Below are positions 10,466-18,769 of a DNA stretch of 48,493 nucleotides, piece by piece (positions within the stretch are counted from its first letter, which is position 1; each line of letters begins with the position of its first letter). Origin of the DNA: Burkholderiales bacterium (GTDB lineage Bacteria > Pseudomonadota > Gammaproteobacteria > Burkholderiales > SG8-41); assembly GCA_019751125.1 (NCBI GenBank), contig JAIENU010000026.1, forward strand, positions 1-48,493, written 5' to 3'. The position numbers and the translations under genes are program-made. The notes beneath the pieces are model-generated. The model was given only the letters and a program-made list of their open reading frames with translations. It was not told the origin of the DNA and did not search any database.

Positions 10466-12598
10466 TTAGTTTCGTCGCCATGCGTGAAACTTTTCAACCC
10501 ATGCCAGCAGGCCCTGTGGTGCATGGGCACGCTTCCAGTTGCCCGCCACATATTTGTTGGCTTCCGCCAGCGTCGGGTAGATGTGGATGGTGCCGAGGAT
10601 CTTGTTCAGACCGATGCCGTGTTTCATCGCCATCACGAATTCGGTGATCAGGTCGCCGGCGTGTTCGCCGGCAATGGTGGCGCCGAGGATTTTGTCGCTG
10701 CCAGGGGCGGTCAGCACCTTGACCAGGCCGTGGGCATTGCCGTCGGCGATGGCGCGGTCGAGGTCGTCGATGCCGTAGGTGGTGACTTCGTGCGGGATGT
10801 TCTTTTCCTTCGCCTCGCTTTCGTTGAGTCCGACGCGGGCGACTTCGGGGTCGGTGAAGGTGGCCCAGGGAATCACGGAAAAGTCGGCGCGGAATTTTTT
10901 GAATCCACCGAAGAGGCCGTTGACCGCTGCATACCAGGCCGTGTGCGCCGCGGTGTGGGTGAACTGGTAGGGGCCGGCAACATCACCACAGGCGAGGATG
11001 TTCGGATACTTGGTCTGCATGAATTCGTTGACTTCGACTGTGCGCGATTTCGTCACCGGAATGCCGAGTTCCTCCAGACCGTAACCCGTGGTGTTGGCAA
11101 CGCGACCGACCGCGCAGAGCACGGCATCGAAGGCGATGCGTGCGGTGCCCCCGGCGTGTTCGCAGTAGAGCACCTTCTCGCCGTTCTCGATGGCAAAACG
11201 CTGCGCCTTGTGGCCGGTGAGCACGGTGATGCCTTCACTGCGGAATTTTTCCAGCACCATCGCCGAGATTTCCGGGTCTTCGCGCACCATGACCCGCGGC
11301 AGCATTTCGACCTGGGTCACCTGTGCGCCGAGACGGGCGAAACACTGGGTCAGCTCGCAGCCGATGGGGCCGCCACCCAATACCACCAGGCGTTTCGGCA
11401 GCGTGCGCAGGCCCCACACGGTGTCGGAAGTCAGCACGCCGACTTCATCAATGCCGGGGATCGGCGGCACAAAGGGACGCGCGCCGGCGGCGATGACGAT
11501 GCCGCGGGTGCTGAGTGTCTGTGTCCCTGTCGCGGTCTTGATCTCGACGGTCCACGGCGAGGTGATCTTTGCCTCGCCCTGCAGGCATTCGACGCCAAGC
11601 TGGGTGTAGCGCGCGATCGAGTCATGCGGCTCGATATCACGGATCACCCGTTGCACGCGTTCCATCACTTCGGCGAAATCAAAATCGATGTTGATGTCCT
11701 TCAGGCCGTAGTGGCTGGCCCGTTTCATTGTCGCCACCAGTTTGGCTGACTTGATCAGCGCCTTGGACGGTACGCAGCCGGTGTTCAGGCAGTCGCCGCC
11801 CATCCTGTGTTTTTCGATGAGCGTGACCTTCGCCTTCACCGCGGCGGCGATGTACGAGGACACCAGCCCGGCGGAACCGGCGCCGATCACCACCAGGTTG
11901 CGGTCGAAGCGCGCGGGTTTTTGCCAGCCCGCATAGACCTTGCGGGCCTTCAGCGCATCGAGGATTTTTTTGGCCAGCAGCGGAAATATCCCGAGCAGCA
12001 CAAAGGCGCCGACCAGCCCGGCGGAGATGCGGAATTCGCCGAGTTGGGTGCCGGCGTACACATACACCACGGTGCCGGCCAGCATGCCGATCTGGCTGAC
12101 CCAGGCGTAGGTCCAGGTACGGATCGGCGTCAGGCCCATCAGCAGGTTCACCGCAAAAAACGGAAACACCGGCACCAGACGCAGCGCGAACAGGTAAAAG
12201 CCGCCCTCGCGGGCCACGCCATCATTCACTGCGCGCAGCCGCTCGCCGAATTTCTGCTGCACCCAGTCGCGCAGCAGGAAACGCGAGGCGAGGAAGGCCA
12301 GCGTCGCACCGAGCGTCGAGGCGAATGACACGATCACGGTGCCCCACAGCAGGCCGAAGATCGCACCGGCGACCAAGGTCATGATCGCCGCCCCCGGCAG
12401 CGACAGGCCGGTGACCGCGACATAGGCAGCGAAAAACAGCAGTACGGCGCGCAGGGGTCTGGCTGCGACTTCGGCTTCGATGGCCGCGCGCTGTGACTGG
12501 AAATATTCCAGCGAGAAATAACGCTGCAGATCGAAGGCAAAAAACGCGATCACCGCTGCAACGATGATGATAAGCAGTAAGCCTTTGTTTTTATTCAT
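10466..12598 (-). CDS. Fusion of a VTT/TVP38 membrane domain and a mercuric-reductase-like flavoprotein
   Basis: A 710-residue fusion. Residues about 1-230 form a TVP38/TMEM64 (VTT, DedA-like) membrane domain with the block GAAIMTLVAGAIFGLLWG. From about 235 a class I pyridine-nucleotide disulfide oxidoreductase begins with VVIGAGSAGLVSSY, followed by the redox motif GGDCLNTGCVPSK, an NAD(P) site VVLGGGPIGCE, and the dimer-interface motif HIYPTLAEANK. There is no N-terminal heavy-metal domain and no C-terminal CC pair, so mercury reduction is unlikely. The start at 12598 shares one base with the preceding stop (TAATG), so it is coupled to the metallophosphoesterase gene. It is placed in the inner membrane with a cytoplasmic NAD(P)H-dependent reductase; the substrate is unknown. 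Confidence 0.9.
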   Translation of the reverse strand: MNKNKGLLLIIIVAAVIAFFAFDLQRYFSLEYFQSQRAAIEAEVAARPLRAVLLFFAAYVAVTGLSLPGAAIMTLVAGAIFGLLWGTVIVSFASTLGATLAFLASRFLLRDWVQQKFGERLRAVNDGVAREGGFYLFALRLVPVFPFFAVNLLMGLTPIRTWTYAWVSQIGMLAGTVVYVYAGTQLGEFRISAGLVGAFVLLGIFPLLAKKILDALKARKVYAGWQKPARFDRNLVVIGAGSAGLVSSYIAAAVKAKVTLIEKHRMGGDCLNTGCVPSKALIKSAKLVATMKRASHYGLKDINIDFDFAEVMERVQRVIRDIEPHDSIARYTQLGVECLQGEAKITSPWTVEIKTATGTQTLSTRGIVIAAGARPFVPPIPGIDEVGVLTSDTVWGLRTLPKRLVVLGGGPIGCELTQCFARLGAQVTQVEMLPRVMVREDPEISAMVLEKFRSEGITVLTGHKAQRFAIENGEKVLYCEHAGGTARIAFDAVLCAVGRVANTTGYGLEELGIPVTKSRTVEVNEFMQTKYPNILACGDVAGPYQFTHTAAHTAWYAAVNGLFGGFKKFRADFSVIPWATFTDPEVARVGLNESEAKEKNIPHEVTTYGIDDLDRAIADGNAHGLVKVLTAPGSDKILGATIAGEHAGDLITEFVMAMKHGIGLNKILGTIHIYPTLAEANKYVAGNWKRAHAPQGLLAWVEKFHAWRRN

Positions 12599-13590
12599 TA
12601 TTTTGTTTGTCCGGATTGCAACTGCCGCAGCAACTGTGGATGGATGCGAATGCCCTGGCCCATGGCGCGGTTCAGGCCGTAACGCGGGCCGTTGCGGATA
12701 CGCGCCGCATACGACAAGGCGGCGTCGCTGCCCTCCGGCCACTGCGCATCAAACTCCTGTTGCCAGACCTCGCGGTCGTAGTGCAGCGGCAGGGCGTCGA
12801 TATGCACGCCGTCAATCACCGTGCCGTACAGCGCGGGCAGGGGCGACGGTGTGGTGGCAATGCGCGTGATCACGCCAAAACCGGTGCCGGCGAAATTGGG
12901 CATGCCGGCGGCGCCGTTGTTGAACAGCGCGCAGTCGCGGCCACCGGCGCTGAAACGCACAGCCACCGGCAGGCAGGTGTGGCTGCTGGCGATCACACGC
13001 ACGCCGGCGGCTTCGCAGTGTGCGGCAAGGCGGCCGATACCTGCGGCATCACGCAGTGCCGATTCGTCATACGACCAACCGGCCAGCGATTCACAGTCGC
13101 CATGCACGATGGCCACCCGCAGGCCGCCGGTTTCGGCGGTGAGTGTTATTGGCAACGTTCCGAGCCGTGAGCGCAAGGCCGGCGCGGCGCGCGCGGTATC
13201 GCGCAGCCGCGCGAGGATGGCATTCGAGCGCGCCACCTCGGCCTCGTTGACCGATTCGGGGTAGCCGCAACCGCAGCCCGCTGCATTGTCATCACCGGCG
13301 AGTTCGGTTTCGACATTGCCGCGCAGCGCGTGGTGGCGCAGTACGGTGTTGTTGATGTCGCTGAACGCGGCGGCATCACTATTGAACCAGTTGAAGTCGC
13401 CGTTGAACACCAGCGTCGCCTGTTCCCCGGCGACCATGGTTTCAAGGGCGCGCAGCGCGGGACGGTTGCCGTAGAGCCCGCCGATCACATACAGCGTGTC
13501 GGCATGGATCTCCGGCGCGCGGTTGAGCGAGGACGTCGCGTAGCGGTAGTGCAGAGGGCAGCTGCGCCCCGGTTGGCTCGGCGTCGTCAC
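12598..13590 (-). CDS. Metallophosphoesterase-like protein of the arsenosugar-type cluster
   Basis: A 330-residue calcineurin-like phosphoesterase, judged from DTLYVIGGLYGNRPAL (degenerate GDxHG region), VFNGDFNWFN (GD), ALRGNVETEL (GNxE), VAIVHGDCESLAG (GH-like) and SSHTCLPV. The usual GDxHG motif is altered to GGLYGN, so metal binding at site one may be unusual. A CGCGYPES segment in the middle adds three close cysteines. The start is GTG at 13590 in a GTGA overlap with the symporter stop. Related phosphatases occur next to ArsS, where a dephosphorylation step would fit; the substrate is not known. Confidence 0.8.
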   Translation of the reverse strand: MTTPSQPGRSCPLHYRYATSSLNRAPEIHADTLYVIGGLYGNRPALRALETMVAGEQATLVFNGDFNWFNSDAAAFSDINNTVLRHHALRGNVETELAGDDNAAGCGCGYPESVNEAEVARSNAILARLRDTARAAPALRSRLGTLPITLTAETGGLRVAIVHGDCESLAGWSYDESALRDAAGIGRLAAHCEAAGVRVIASSHTCLPVAVRFSAGGRDCALFNNGAAGMPNFAGTGFGVITRIATTPSPLPALYGTVIDGVHIDALPLHYDREVWQQEFDAQWPEGSDAALSYAARIRNGPRYGLNRAMGQGIRIHPQLLRQLQSGQTK

Positions 13591-14969
13591 TTCGCGCGCA
13601 GCCTTTGCAGGGCGACCGGCAGCAGGAAGCCGGCGACGCAGATCAGCAGGCCGTAGAGGTTCACACCCAGCAGCAGCGCGTATTTGCCGTCACCGATGGC
13701 CCAGCTTTGCGGAATCTGTCCAGCGGCGAGCAGCGTGCCGAGGACCACGCCCGGCCAGAACGCGAGGTGGAAACTCCACGGCGAATGTTTGACCAGTGGC
13801 GCGAGCAGGAACACCGGCGCGAGGCCCATCACCATGGTGCCGCTGATGGTGGTGGCTTTGAGGATGTCAGTGCCGGCGATCATCGGCAGGTTGCCGAGCA
13901 GCGCGAAGGCGCACATCGTCCACATGCCGATGAGCATCGCGCGCGGGCCCGGCTTGCGGCCGGCGAGCATCGGCAGTTCCTGGCCTATTGATTTCGCCAC
14001 CGAGGAGAAGGTCGAGTCCAGGGTCGAGCCCGCGGCCATGATCATCACCACCGTCATCAGCAGGTAGGGCAGCACGCCGAAGGCCCCGGCCACCGCGCCC
14101 GGCATGTTGTCGCCGGAAGGCAGGCCCTCCAGCTTGGCGTGCACGCCGACCAGGCTGAAGGCGAAGATGCAGACAAAACCGAGCACGCCGGCGGTGATCA
14201 TCGCGCGCAGCATGGTTTTTTCGCGGGTGATGAAGCCGCGGTCGGTGAGCACCGGATCGTGGAAGGGATAGGACAGCACCTGCAGCAGCGCGACCAGCAC
14301 CAGATCGACGCCGGCATTGAGGCGGAAATCGCCGACCGTGAGCAGCGTGCCCAGGCCATGTTTCGGCAATACCAGGAACAGTACCACGCCGAGCACCACC
14401 ACGAACAGCACCGCCTGGATGACGTCGGTGAAGATGGAACTGCGCAGGCCGCCCTTCAGGCTGTAGAACAGCGTCGCCGCGGTGAACAGCAGCGCCGAGC
14501 CGATGAAGGTCCACTCGCCGGCCTGGCCGTAGTAGGCGCCGACCACCGCGGTGTTGCTCCACACTTCGTTGTAGAGCCGGATCAGGATCGCCAGCGTGAA
14601 GGCGAGGGCGGCGAGCCGCCCGTAACGCTGGATCAGGAAAGGCACCAGCCCCGTTGCACCGTGGCGGGTGCGCAGCCAGTAGATGACCAGGCCGGCGACC
14701 GGAATCGACAGCCAGTAGGTGGCGTAGGCCAGCCCGCCGACCACACCCCAGGCGGCGCCGAGGTTGGCGGCATTGGTCACCGACTTGGCGAAAATCCAGC
14801 TGATGAAAATGCTGCACATCAGCGCCCATTCAGTGGCGGGCCGACCGGCGTCGTCGCTGCCGGTAAAAAAACTCGCCTCGCTGCGCGCGTTGGGCGAGAT
14901 CGCGTACATCACGCCGCCGTAGAGCAGCAGGAAACCCCAGAAATAAATGGCGAAGGCGGGTTCGATCAC
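13587..14969 (-). CDS. Sodium:solute symporter (SSS) family transporter
   Basis: A 460-residue polytopic membrane protein with about 12-13 hydrophobic helices. SSS-family traits include the first helix FAIYFWGFLLLYGGVMY, the block FISWIFAKSVTNAANLG, LYNEVWSNTAVVGAYYG, YSLKGGLRSSIFTDVIQ and the sodium-site region AAGSTLDSTFSSVAKSIG. I place the start at GTG 14969, which overlaps the arsS stop as GTGA; the longer frame has an arginine-rich head unlike the family. The substrate is unknown. Its place between arsS and the phosphoesterase gene suggests movement of an organoarsenical, a sugar precursor or a cosubstrate. Confidence 0.88.
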   Translation of the reverse strand: MIEPAFAIYFWGFLLLYGGVMYAISPNARSEASFFTGSDDAGRPATEWALMCSIFISWIFAKSVTNAANLGAAWGVVGGLAYATYWLSIPVAGLVIYWLRTRHGATGLVPFLIQRYGRLAALAFTLAILIRLYNEVWSNTAVVGAYYGQAGEWTFIGSALLFTAATLFYSLKGGLRSSIFTDVIQAVLFVVVLGVVLFLVLPKHGLGTLLTVGDFRLNAGVDLVLVALLQVLSYPFHDPVLTDRGFITREKTMLRAMITAGVLGFVCIFAFSLVGVHAKLEGLPSGDNMPGAVAGAFGVLPYLLMTVVMIMAAGSTLDSTFSSVAKSIGQELPMLAGRKPGPRAMLIGMWTMCAFALLGNLPMIAGTDILKATTISGTMVMGLAPVFLLAPLVKHSPWSFHLAFWPGVVLGTLLAAGQIPQSWAIGDGKYALLLGVNLYGLLICVAGFLLPVALQRLRAK

Positions 14970-15937
14970 TGTCCACCCTCCAGTGCGCCGCCGCAGCTCG
15001 AACCCTGACCGGCGGTGCAGCCGTAGCAATGGTCGCGCACGACGATGGCATTGCCGTCGAGGTCGGCGCCGAGCAGTTCACGCAGATGGGTGCGCGGCTT
15101 GTTTTTCCAGGCCAGCGGCAGGCCGAGCATCTGGTTGAAGTCGCAGTCGTAGACGTAACCCTGCCAGTCCACCGACAGCAGCGAGCGGCACATCACGGTG
15201 TCGAGGTTTTCCGCGCGATAGGCGTTTTTCAGCAACTGCATATAGGGATCAAACTGGCCCTTGCTCACCAGGGTGCTGCCGAAGCGCTGGATCGGCATGT
15301 TGGTCAGCGCATAGAGCTGGTTGAACTTGATGCCGTACTCCTTGCGCAGATGCTGTTTGTAATCCTGCTCCAGCCCGGCCTGCGGTGGCGGCAGCGCGGG
15401 CCCCTGCGGGTTGTAGACCAGGTTCAGCGCCAGCCCCGAATCCGGCCGGCCGTAACCGAGTGCATTGAGCCGCTGCAGCGCGCGGATGCTGGTGCCGAAC
15501 ACCCCCTTGCCGCGCTGGCGATCGACGTTGTCCTCGAGATAGCAGGGCAGCGAGGCGGTGATTGCAACCTGCTGCGCGGCGAGGAATTGCGCGAGGTCTT
15601 CCTGGCCGGGCTCGAACAGGATGGTCAGGTTGCAGCGGTCGATGACCTGCACGCCGAGCTGGCGCGCGGATTCGACCAGCAGGCGGAAATGCGGATTGAG
15701 TTCAGGCGCGCCGCCGGTGAGGTCGAGCGTGCGGATGTTCGCCGCCTTGAGAAAGGCGACCACTTCAAAAATGGTGTCGCGCGCCATCAGCTCGGTGCGC
15801 GTCGGGCCGGCGTTGACGTGGCAGTGCAGGCAGCTTTGATTGCACAGATAGCCAAGGTTGACCTGCAGGGTGTCCGGCGGCCGGCGGCGAATGGCCGGGA
15901 AATCACTGTGTTCAAGCAGGGGCAGCGTGGCGTGCAT
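14966..15937 (-). CDS. arsS: Arsenosugar biosynthesis radical SAM protein ArsS
   Basis: A 323-residue radical SAM enzyme. The [4Fe-4S] cluster motif is C32-x3-C36-x2-C39, followed by LDLTGGAPELNPHF as in the ArsS family. The C-terminal segment HCYGCTAGQGSSCGG is the diagnostic ArsS tail, in which some homologues carry selenocysteine; here all positions are Cys. ArsS is proposed to add the 5'-deoxyadenosyl group to dimethylated arsenic. It is first in a coupled minus-strand operon (arsS, symporter, phosphoesterase, flavoprotein). An ECF-type promoter lies about 110 nt upstream. No arsM methyltransferase gene is present in the window. Confidence 0.92.
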   Translation of the reverse strand: MHATLPLLEHSDFPAIRRRPPDTLQVNLGYLCNQSCLHCHVNAGPTRTELMARDTIFEVVAFLKAANIRTLDLTGGAPELNPHFRLLVESARQLGVQVIDRCNLTILFEPGQEDLAQFLAAQQVAITASLPCYLEDNVDRQRGKGVFGTSIRALQRLNALGYGRPDSGLALNLVYNPQGPALPPPQAGLEQDYKQHLRKEYGIKFNQLYALTNMPIQRFGSTLVSKGQFDPYMQLLKNAYRAENLDTVMCRSLLSVDWQGYVYDCDFNQMLGLPLAWKNKPRTHLRELLGADLDGNAIVVRDHCYGCTAGQGSSCGGALEGGQ

Positions 15938-16044
15938 TAAAAGCTCCAGGAACCAAAATCGGATTTAATCCCTGCTTGAGTCGCTGTTGCAACGTAAAAC
16001 TTACAGGGAGGGCGCTGACAAGTAGACGCATGGCTGAGCAAATG

Positions 16045-16072
16045 AGACCGCTTATTGAAGGATAACCTTACA
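16045..16072 (-). promoter_or_regulatory. ECF-type promoter of the arsS operon
   Basis: On the minus strand TGTAAG (16067-16072), 18 nt, then GTCT (16045-16048). The hexamer, spacing and tetramer equal those upstream of the ECF sigma gene, the Cys-rich peptide gene and the YHS gene. It leaves a leader of about 100 nt to arsS. A second TGTAAG at 16000-16005 has ACTC instead of GTCT at the same spacing and is a partial match. Confidence 0.7.
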
Positions 16073-16084
16073 GACTCGGTTACA

Positions 16085-16112
16085 TTGCATTTTGGAATGA
16101 TCATTCTATAAT
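16085..16112 (+). promoter_or_regulatory. Sigma-70-type promoter with a palindrome in its spacer
   Basis: TTGCAT (16085-16090) and TATAAT (16107-16112) are 16 nt apart. The perfect 12-bp palindrome GAATGATCATTC fills 16095-16106, so a bound dimer would block RNA polymerase. It reads toward the AhpD-like gene at 16211. Confidence 0.65.
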
Positions 16113-16210
16113 CGTTTAAAGCAAAGTCCAATGACCCCTTATGGGCTGCCGTGACAAGCGCGCCGCAGGTCTCGGTGATCATCCAAAACATCCAGCAAAG
16201 GAAGCATGAC

Positions 16211-16807
16211 ATGTCCCGAATCTCCCCGGCACCCAAGGAGCGCCTTGCCGAGCTCGCTGCGGATTTTGAAAAATCCCGCAAAACCCGCGGATACGTACCC
16301 AACAGCTGGCTGACTCTGGCGCGCAAGCCCCGGATTTTCCGTCTGGTGCGTGAGTTGCGCGATGCGGTGATGGTCGATGCCGGGGAAATTCCACCCGCAT
16401 TACGCTTCATGATTGCAGAGGTGGTCAGCAACGCTGCTGGGTGCCGTTACTGCACGGCGCATAACGCCGAGAGCGCGGTGGAGCGGGGCAAGGTGGCTGA
16501 CGAGAAACTGCACGCCCTGTGGCAGTTTCAGGCCAGTCCGCTGTTTACGCCCGCTGAACGCGCAGCCCTGAATCTGGCGCTGGCTGCCGGCGGCACGCCG
16601 CCCTCGGCGACGGATGCACATTTTGACGAGCTTAAAAAGCACTACTCGGAAGATGCCATCATCGAGATTGTTTCGGTGATATCGATGTTTGGCTGGATGA
16701 ATCGCTGGAACGACACGCTGGCCACTCAGCTTGAAGAGCATCCCCTTGAATTCGCGCGCGAGCACCTAACAGCTTCCGGCTGGACCCCTGGTGTGCACGC
16801 AAAATAA
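16211..16807 (+). CDS. AhpD / carboxymuconolactone decarboxylase-like protein (Cys form)
   Basis: A 198-residue helical AhpD-like protein with the redox site C78-R-Y-C81-x2-H84, expected to act as a thiol peroxidase or disulfide reductase. Downstream blocks include ALWQFQASPLFTPAERAAL and MFGWMNRWNDTLAT. It is clearly paralogous to the gene at 22847, where the second cysteine is replaced by an in-frame TGA. The start at 16211 has AAAGGAAG six bases ahead. Related peroxidase-like proteins are found in arsenosugar clusters, and here it diverges from arsS. A DUF302 gene follows 13 nt later. Confidence 0.9.
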   Translation: MSRISPAPKERLAELAADFEKSRKTRGYVPNSWLTLARKPRIFRLVRELRDAVMVDAGEIPPALRFMIAEVVSNAAGCRYCTAHNAESAVERGKVADEKLHALWQFQASPLFTPAERAALNLALAAGGTPPSATDAHFDELKKHYSEDAIIEIVSVISMFGWMNRWNDTLATQLEEHPLEFAREHLTASGWTPGVHAK

Positions 16808-16820
16808 AGGAGGGAAACAT

Positions 16821-17276
16821 ATGAAGAACCGAATGCCGGCTGTTGTTGGTTTTTTCCTGGTGATGGTATCGACCACGCTCTTTGCCGCTGATGGTCTGGT
16901 CGTGCTCAAAAGTGCCCATGGTGTCAAAACCACCATGGACCGGCTGGAGGCGGCCGCAAAAGACCGGGGGCTCAACATTTTTTTGCGGCTGGATCATGCT
17001 GCGGGTGCGCAAAAAATCGGTAAAACCCTGCGCCCCACTGAGTTGCTGGTTTTTGGCAATCCCCAGGGTGGAACGCCGTTGATGGAGTGCGCGCAAACCG
17101 CGGGGATTGATCTGCCTCTGAAGGCCTTGGTGTGGCAGGACGCCCCGGGACAAGTCTGGCTGGGTTACAACGCGCCCCAATTTCTGGCCACACGACACCA
17201 GACCAGGGATTGCGAGCAGGTGGTTCTGGGCTTGAGCAAAGCGCTGGCTGTGCTCGCCCAGGAGGCCAGCCAATAG
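16821..17276 (+). CDS. DUF302 exported protein
   Basis: A 151-residue protein with a signal peptide (FFLVMVSTTLFAA) and a DUF302 fold: VVLKSAHGVKTTMDRLEAAAKDRGLNIF at the start, then TELLVFGNPQGGTPLM and PLKALVWQD. DUF302 proteins are small periplasmic or cytoplasmic domains of unknown function, often seen beside redox and sulfur genes. An excellent AAAGGAGGG precedes the ATG at 16821. It is probably cotranscribed with the AhpD-like gene 13 nt before it. Confidence 0.88.
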   Translation: MKNRMPAVVGFFLVMVSTTLFAADGLVVLKSAHGVKTTMDRLEAAAKDRGLNIFLRLDHAAGAQKIGKTLRPTELLVFGNPQGGTPLMECAQTAGIDLPLKALVWQDAPGQVWLGYNAPQFLATRHQTRDCEQVVLGLSKALAVLAQEASQ

Positions 17277-17317
17277 TGGCGACCGGTCCAGTCGCTTCAC
17301 CGTGTCCTTGCCTGCCT

Positions 17318-17345
17318 TGTAAGTAATCCAGGCTTTTGCCGGTCT
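17318..17345 (+). promoter_or_regulatory. ECF-type autoregulatory promoter of the sigma factor gene
   Basis: TGTAAG (17318-17323), 18 nt, GTCT (17342-17345), about 45 nt before the TTG start of the sigma gene. Presence of the same element here and before three other genes suggests this sigma factor reads its own promoter. Confidence 0.72.
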
Positions 17346-17390
17346 TTAGGATGGAGCCTGCACCCTGCCGGCTTTTGACCGGGATGAACC

Positions 17391-17900
17391 TTGAAGGAAG
17401 TCGATCCAAATTTTGAAAGCGTGGCCAGGGCGCATGCCGGTGACTTGTTCCGGTTCGCGTTCTGGCTCACCCGCGATCGTCAGCAGGCCGAGGACGTGGT
17501 GCAGGAGGCTTTGTTGCGCGGTTGGCGCAGTTACCGGGGCCTGCGTGAACCAGGCGCCGCCAAGGCCTGGCTGTTCTCGATCGTACGCAACGAGTTTTAC
17601 CGCACCATTTCGGCGAACGCCCGGCATGCCGGCCATGTGGATGTGGCCGACCTTGAAATCGCGGATGAAAGACCCCCCGCGTTCGGGCTTGAAATACGTG
17701 ATGCGCTCAAGACATTACCCCAGACCTATGCCGAACCTCTTGCCTTGCAGGTGCTGGGCGGTTTCAGTTGCGCGGAAATCGCGGAGATGCTCGAAACCAC
17801 GGAGGGCGCAGTGATGACACGTCTGACGCGGGCGCGCCAGACCTTGAAACGTCTGGTCTCGGCTCCCGGGGCCAGGTGGTCAGGTGGAGGGTTGCCGTGA
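17391..17900 (+). CDS. ECF-family RNA polymerase sigma factor
   Basis: A 169-residue sigma-70 family protein with only regions 2 and 4. Region 2 is LFRFAFWLTRDRQQAEDVVQEALLRGWRSY; region 4 is LKTLPQTYAEPLALQVLGGFSCAEIAEMLETTEGAVMTRLTRARQTL. The start must be at or after 17391 because an in-frame TGA lies two codons upstream; TTG at 17391 keeps the usual DPNFE-like N-terminus. The stop overlaps the anti-sigma start as TGATG. Four copies of a TGTAAG-N18-GTCT element around this locus are the probable targets. Confidence 0.93.
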   Translation: MKEVDPNFESVARAHAGDLFRFAFWLTRDRQQAEDVVQEALLRGWRSYRGLREPGAAKAWLFSIVRNEFYRTISANARHAGHVDVADLEIADERPPAFGLEIRDALKTLPQTYAEPLALQVLGGFSCAEIAEMLETTEGAVMTRLTRARQTLKRLVSAPGARWSGGGLP

Positions 17901-18598
17901 TGACATGCCTTGATTTCAGACGTTTGTTGCTGACGGGTGAACCCGAAAGCGCGCTGATGCGCGCCCATCGCCAGCAATGCCCGGCTTGCGAAGCCCATGC
18001 CGTCGAACATGCCTTGTTTGAGCGCGAGCTGGGTCTGGGCTTGAGCGTGCCCGTTCCGCTGGGATTCGAAGAGCGTCTGCTTGACCGGTTGACTGTTCAA
18101 GGCGCTCCGGCACAAGCCCTGCCCAATCCAGGCCGGCGCAGGATGCTCGTCGTTGCGGCTACCACCGTGGTGACCGCAGGCCTGGGGGGCATGATGTGGT
18201 ATCGCCGAGACGACCCACTGGCGATGGATTGCATCCAGTTTGTGATGAAGGAGGAGGCCAAGTCGATCATGATGGGGGCCATGCCGCGCGCCGAGGCTGT
18301 GAAGGCGCTCGCAGAGGTCGTGCCGCTGCAGCGTATCGAGCAGATTGGGCAGATCCTTCACATCGGCCCCTGTCCCTTCAATGGCATCACTGCCTATCAT
18401 GTGGTGATGTCGGTGATGCAGGAAAAAATCACCTTGCTGGTGATGCCGGGTCTCATGGTCTCGGCGCGCAAGCGGGCCGGCCATGATGGCTTGCACGCCA
18501 GGGTGGTTCCCTTGCGCAATGGCAGTGTGGGCATGGTTGGCAGTAATGCCGGATTGCTGGATAACCTGGCCGGCGTGCTGCGTTCACAGAGCACCTGA
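17900..18598 (+). CDS. DUF3379-type zinc anti-sigma factor
   Basis: A 232-residue membrane protein translated from a TGATG overlap with the sigma gene. The N-terminal cytoplasmic part carries H23-x3-C27-x2-C30, the motif of zinc-binding anti-sigma domains, which sense thiol oxidation or metals. One transmembrane helix spans about residues 82-100, followed by a periplasmic domain with GPCPFNGITAYHVVM and ITLLVMPG as in DUF3379. It should hold the sigma factor inactive until a signal arrives. The periplasmic Cys in GPCPFNG could add a second redox or metal input. Confidence 0.85.
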   Translation: MTCLDFRRLLLTGEPESALMRAHRQQCPACEAHAVEHALFERELGLGLSVPVPLGFEERLLDRLTVQGAPAQALPNPGRRRMLVVAATTVVTAGLGGMMWYRRDDPLAMDCIQFVMKEEAKSIMMGAMPRAEAVKALAEVVPLQRIEQIGQILHIGPCPFNGITAYHVVMSVMQEKITLLVMPGLMVSARKRAGHDGLHARVVPLRNGSVGMVGSNAGLLDNLAGVLRSQST

Positions 18599-18769
18599 CA
18601 AAATGTCTCCGCAATGGCTGATTACGGTTCGGGCTCCTGCGATCCATCCATGAGACCCTCCTCAGATACAGCTATCACCTTGTTGATTCGCCCTCCAGGA
18701 GAGCAGAGGATGCACTGAACAGGCTGGTTTTTTTGTTGCCGGATCAACGAAATGGCATGGAGGTAATGA

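Noticed and set aside
10466-12598. Mercuric reductase MerA
   Set aside because: No N-terminal heavy-metal domain and no C-terminal Cys pair; the membrane domain and cluster point to another role.
16000-16005. Second TGTAAG upstream of arsS as a fifth ECF promoter
   Set aside because: At the fixed spacing the second block is ACTC, so it was not included among the exact sites.
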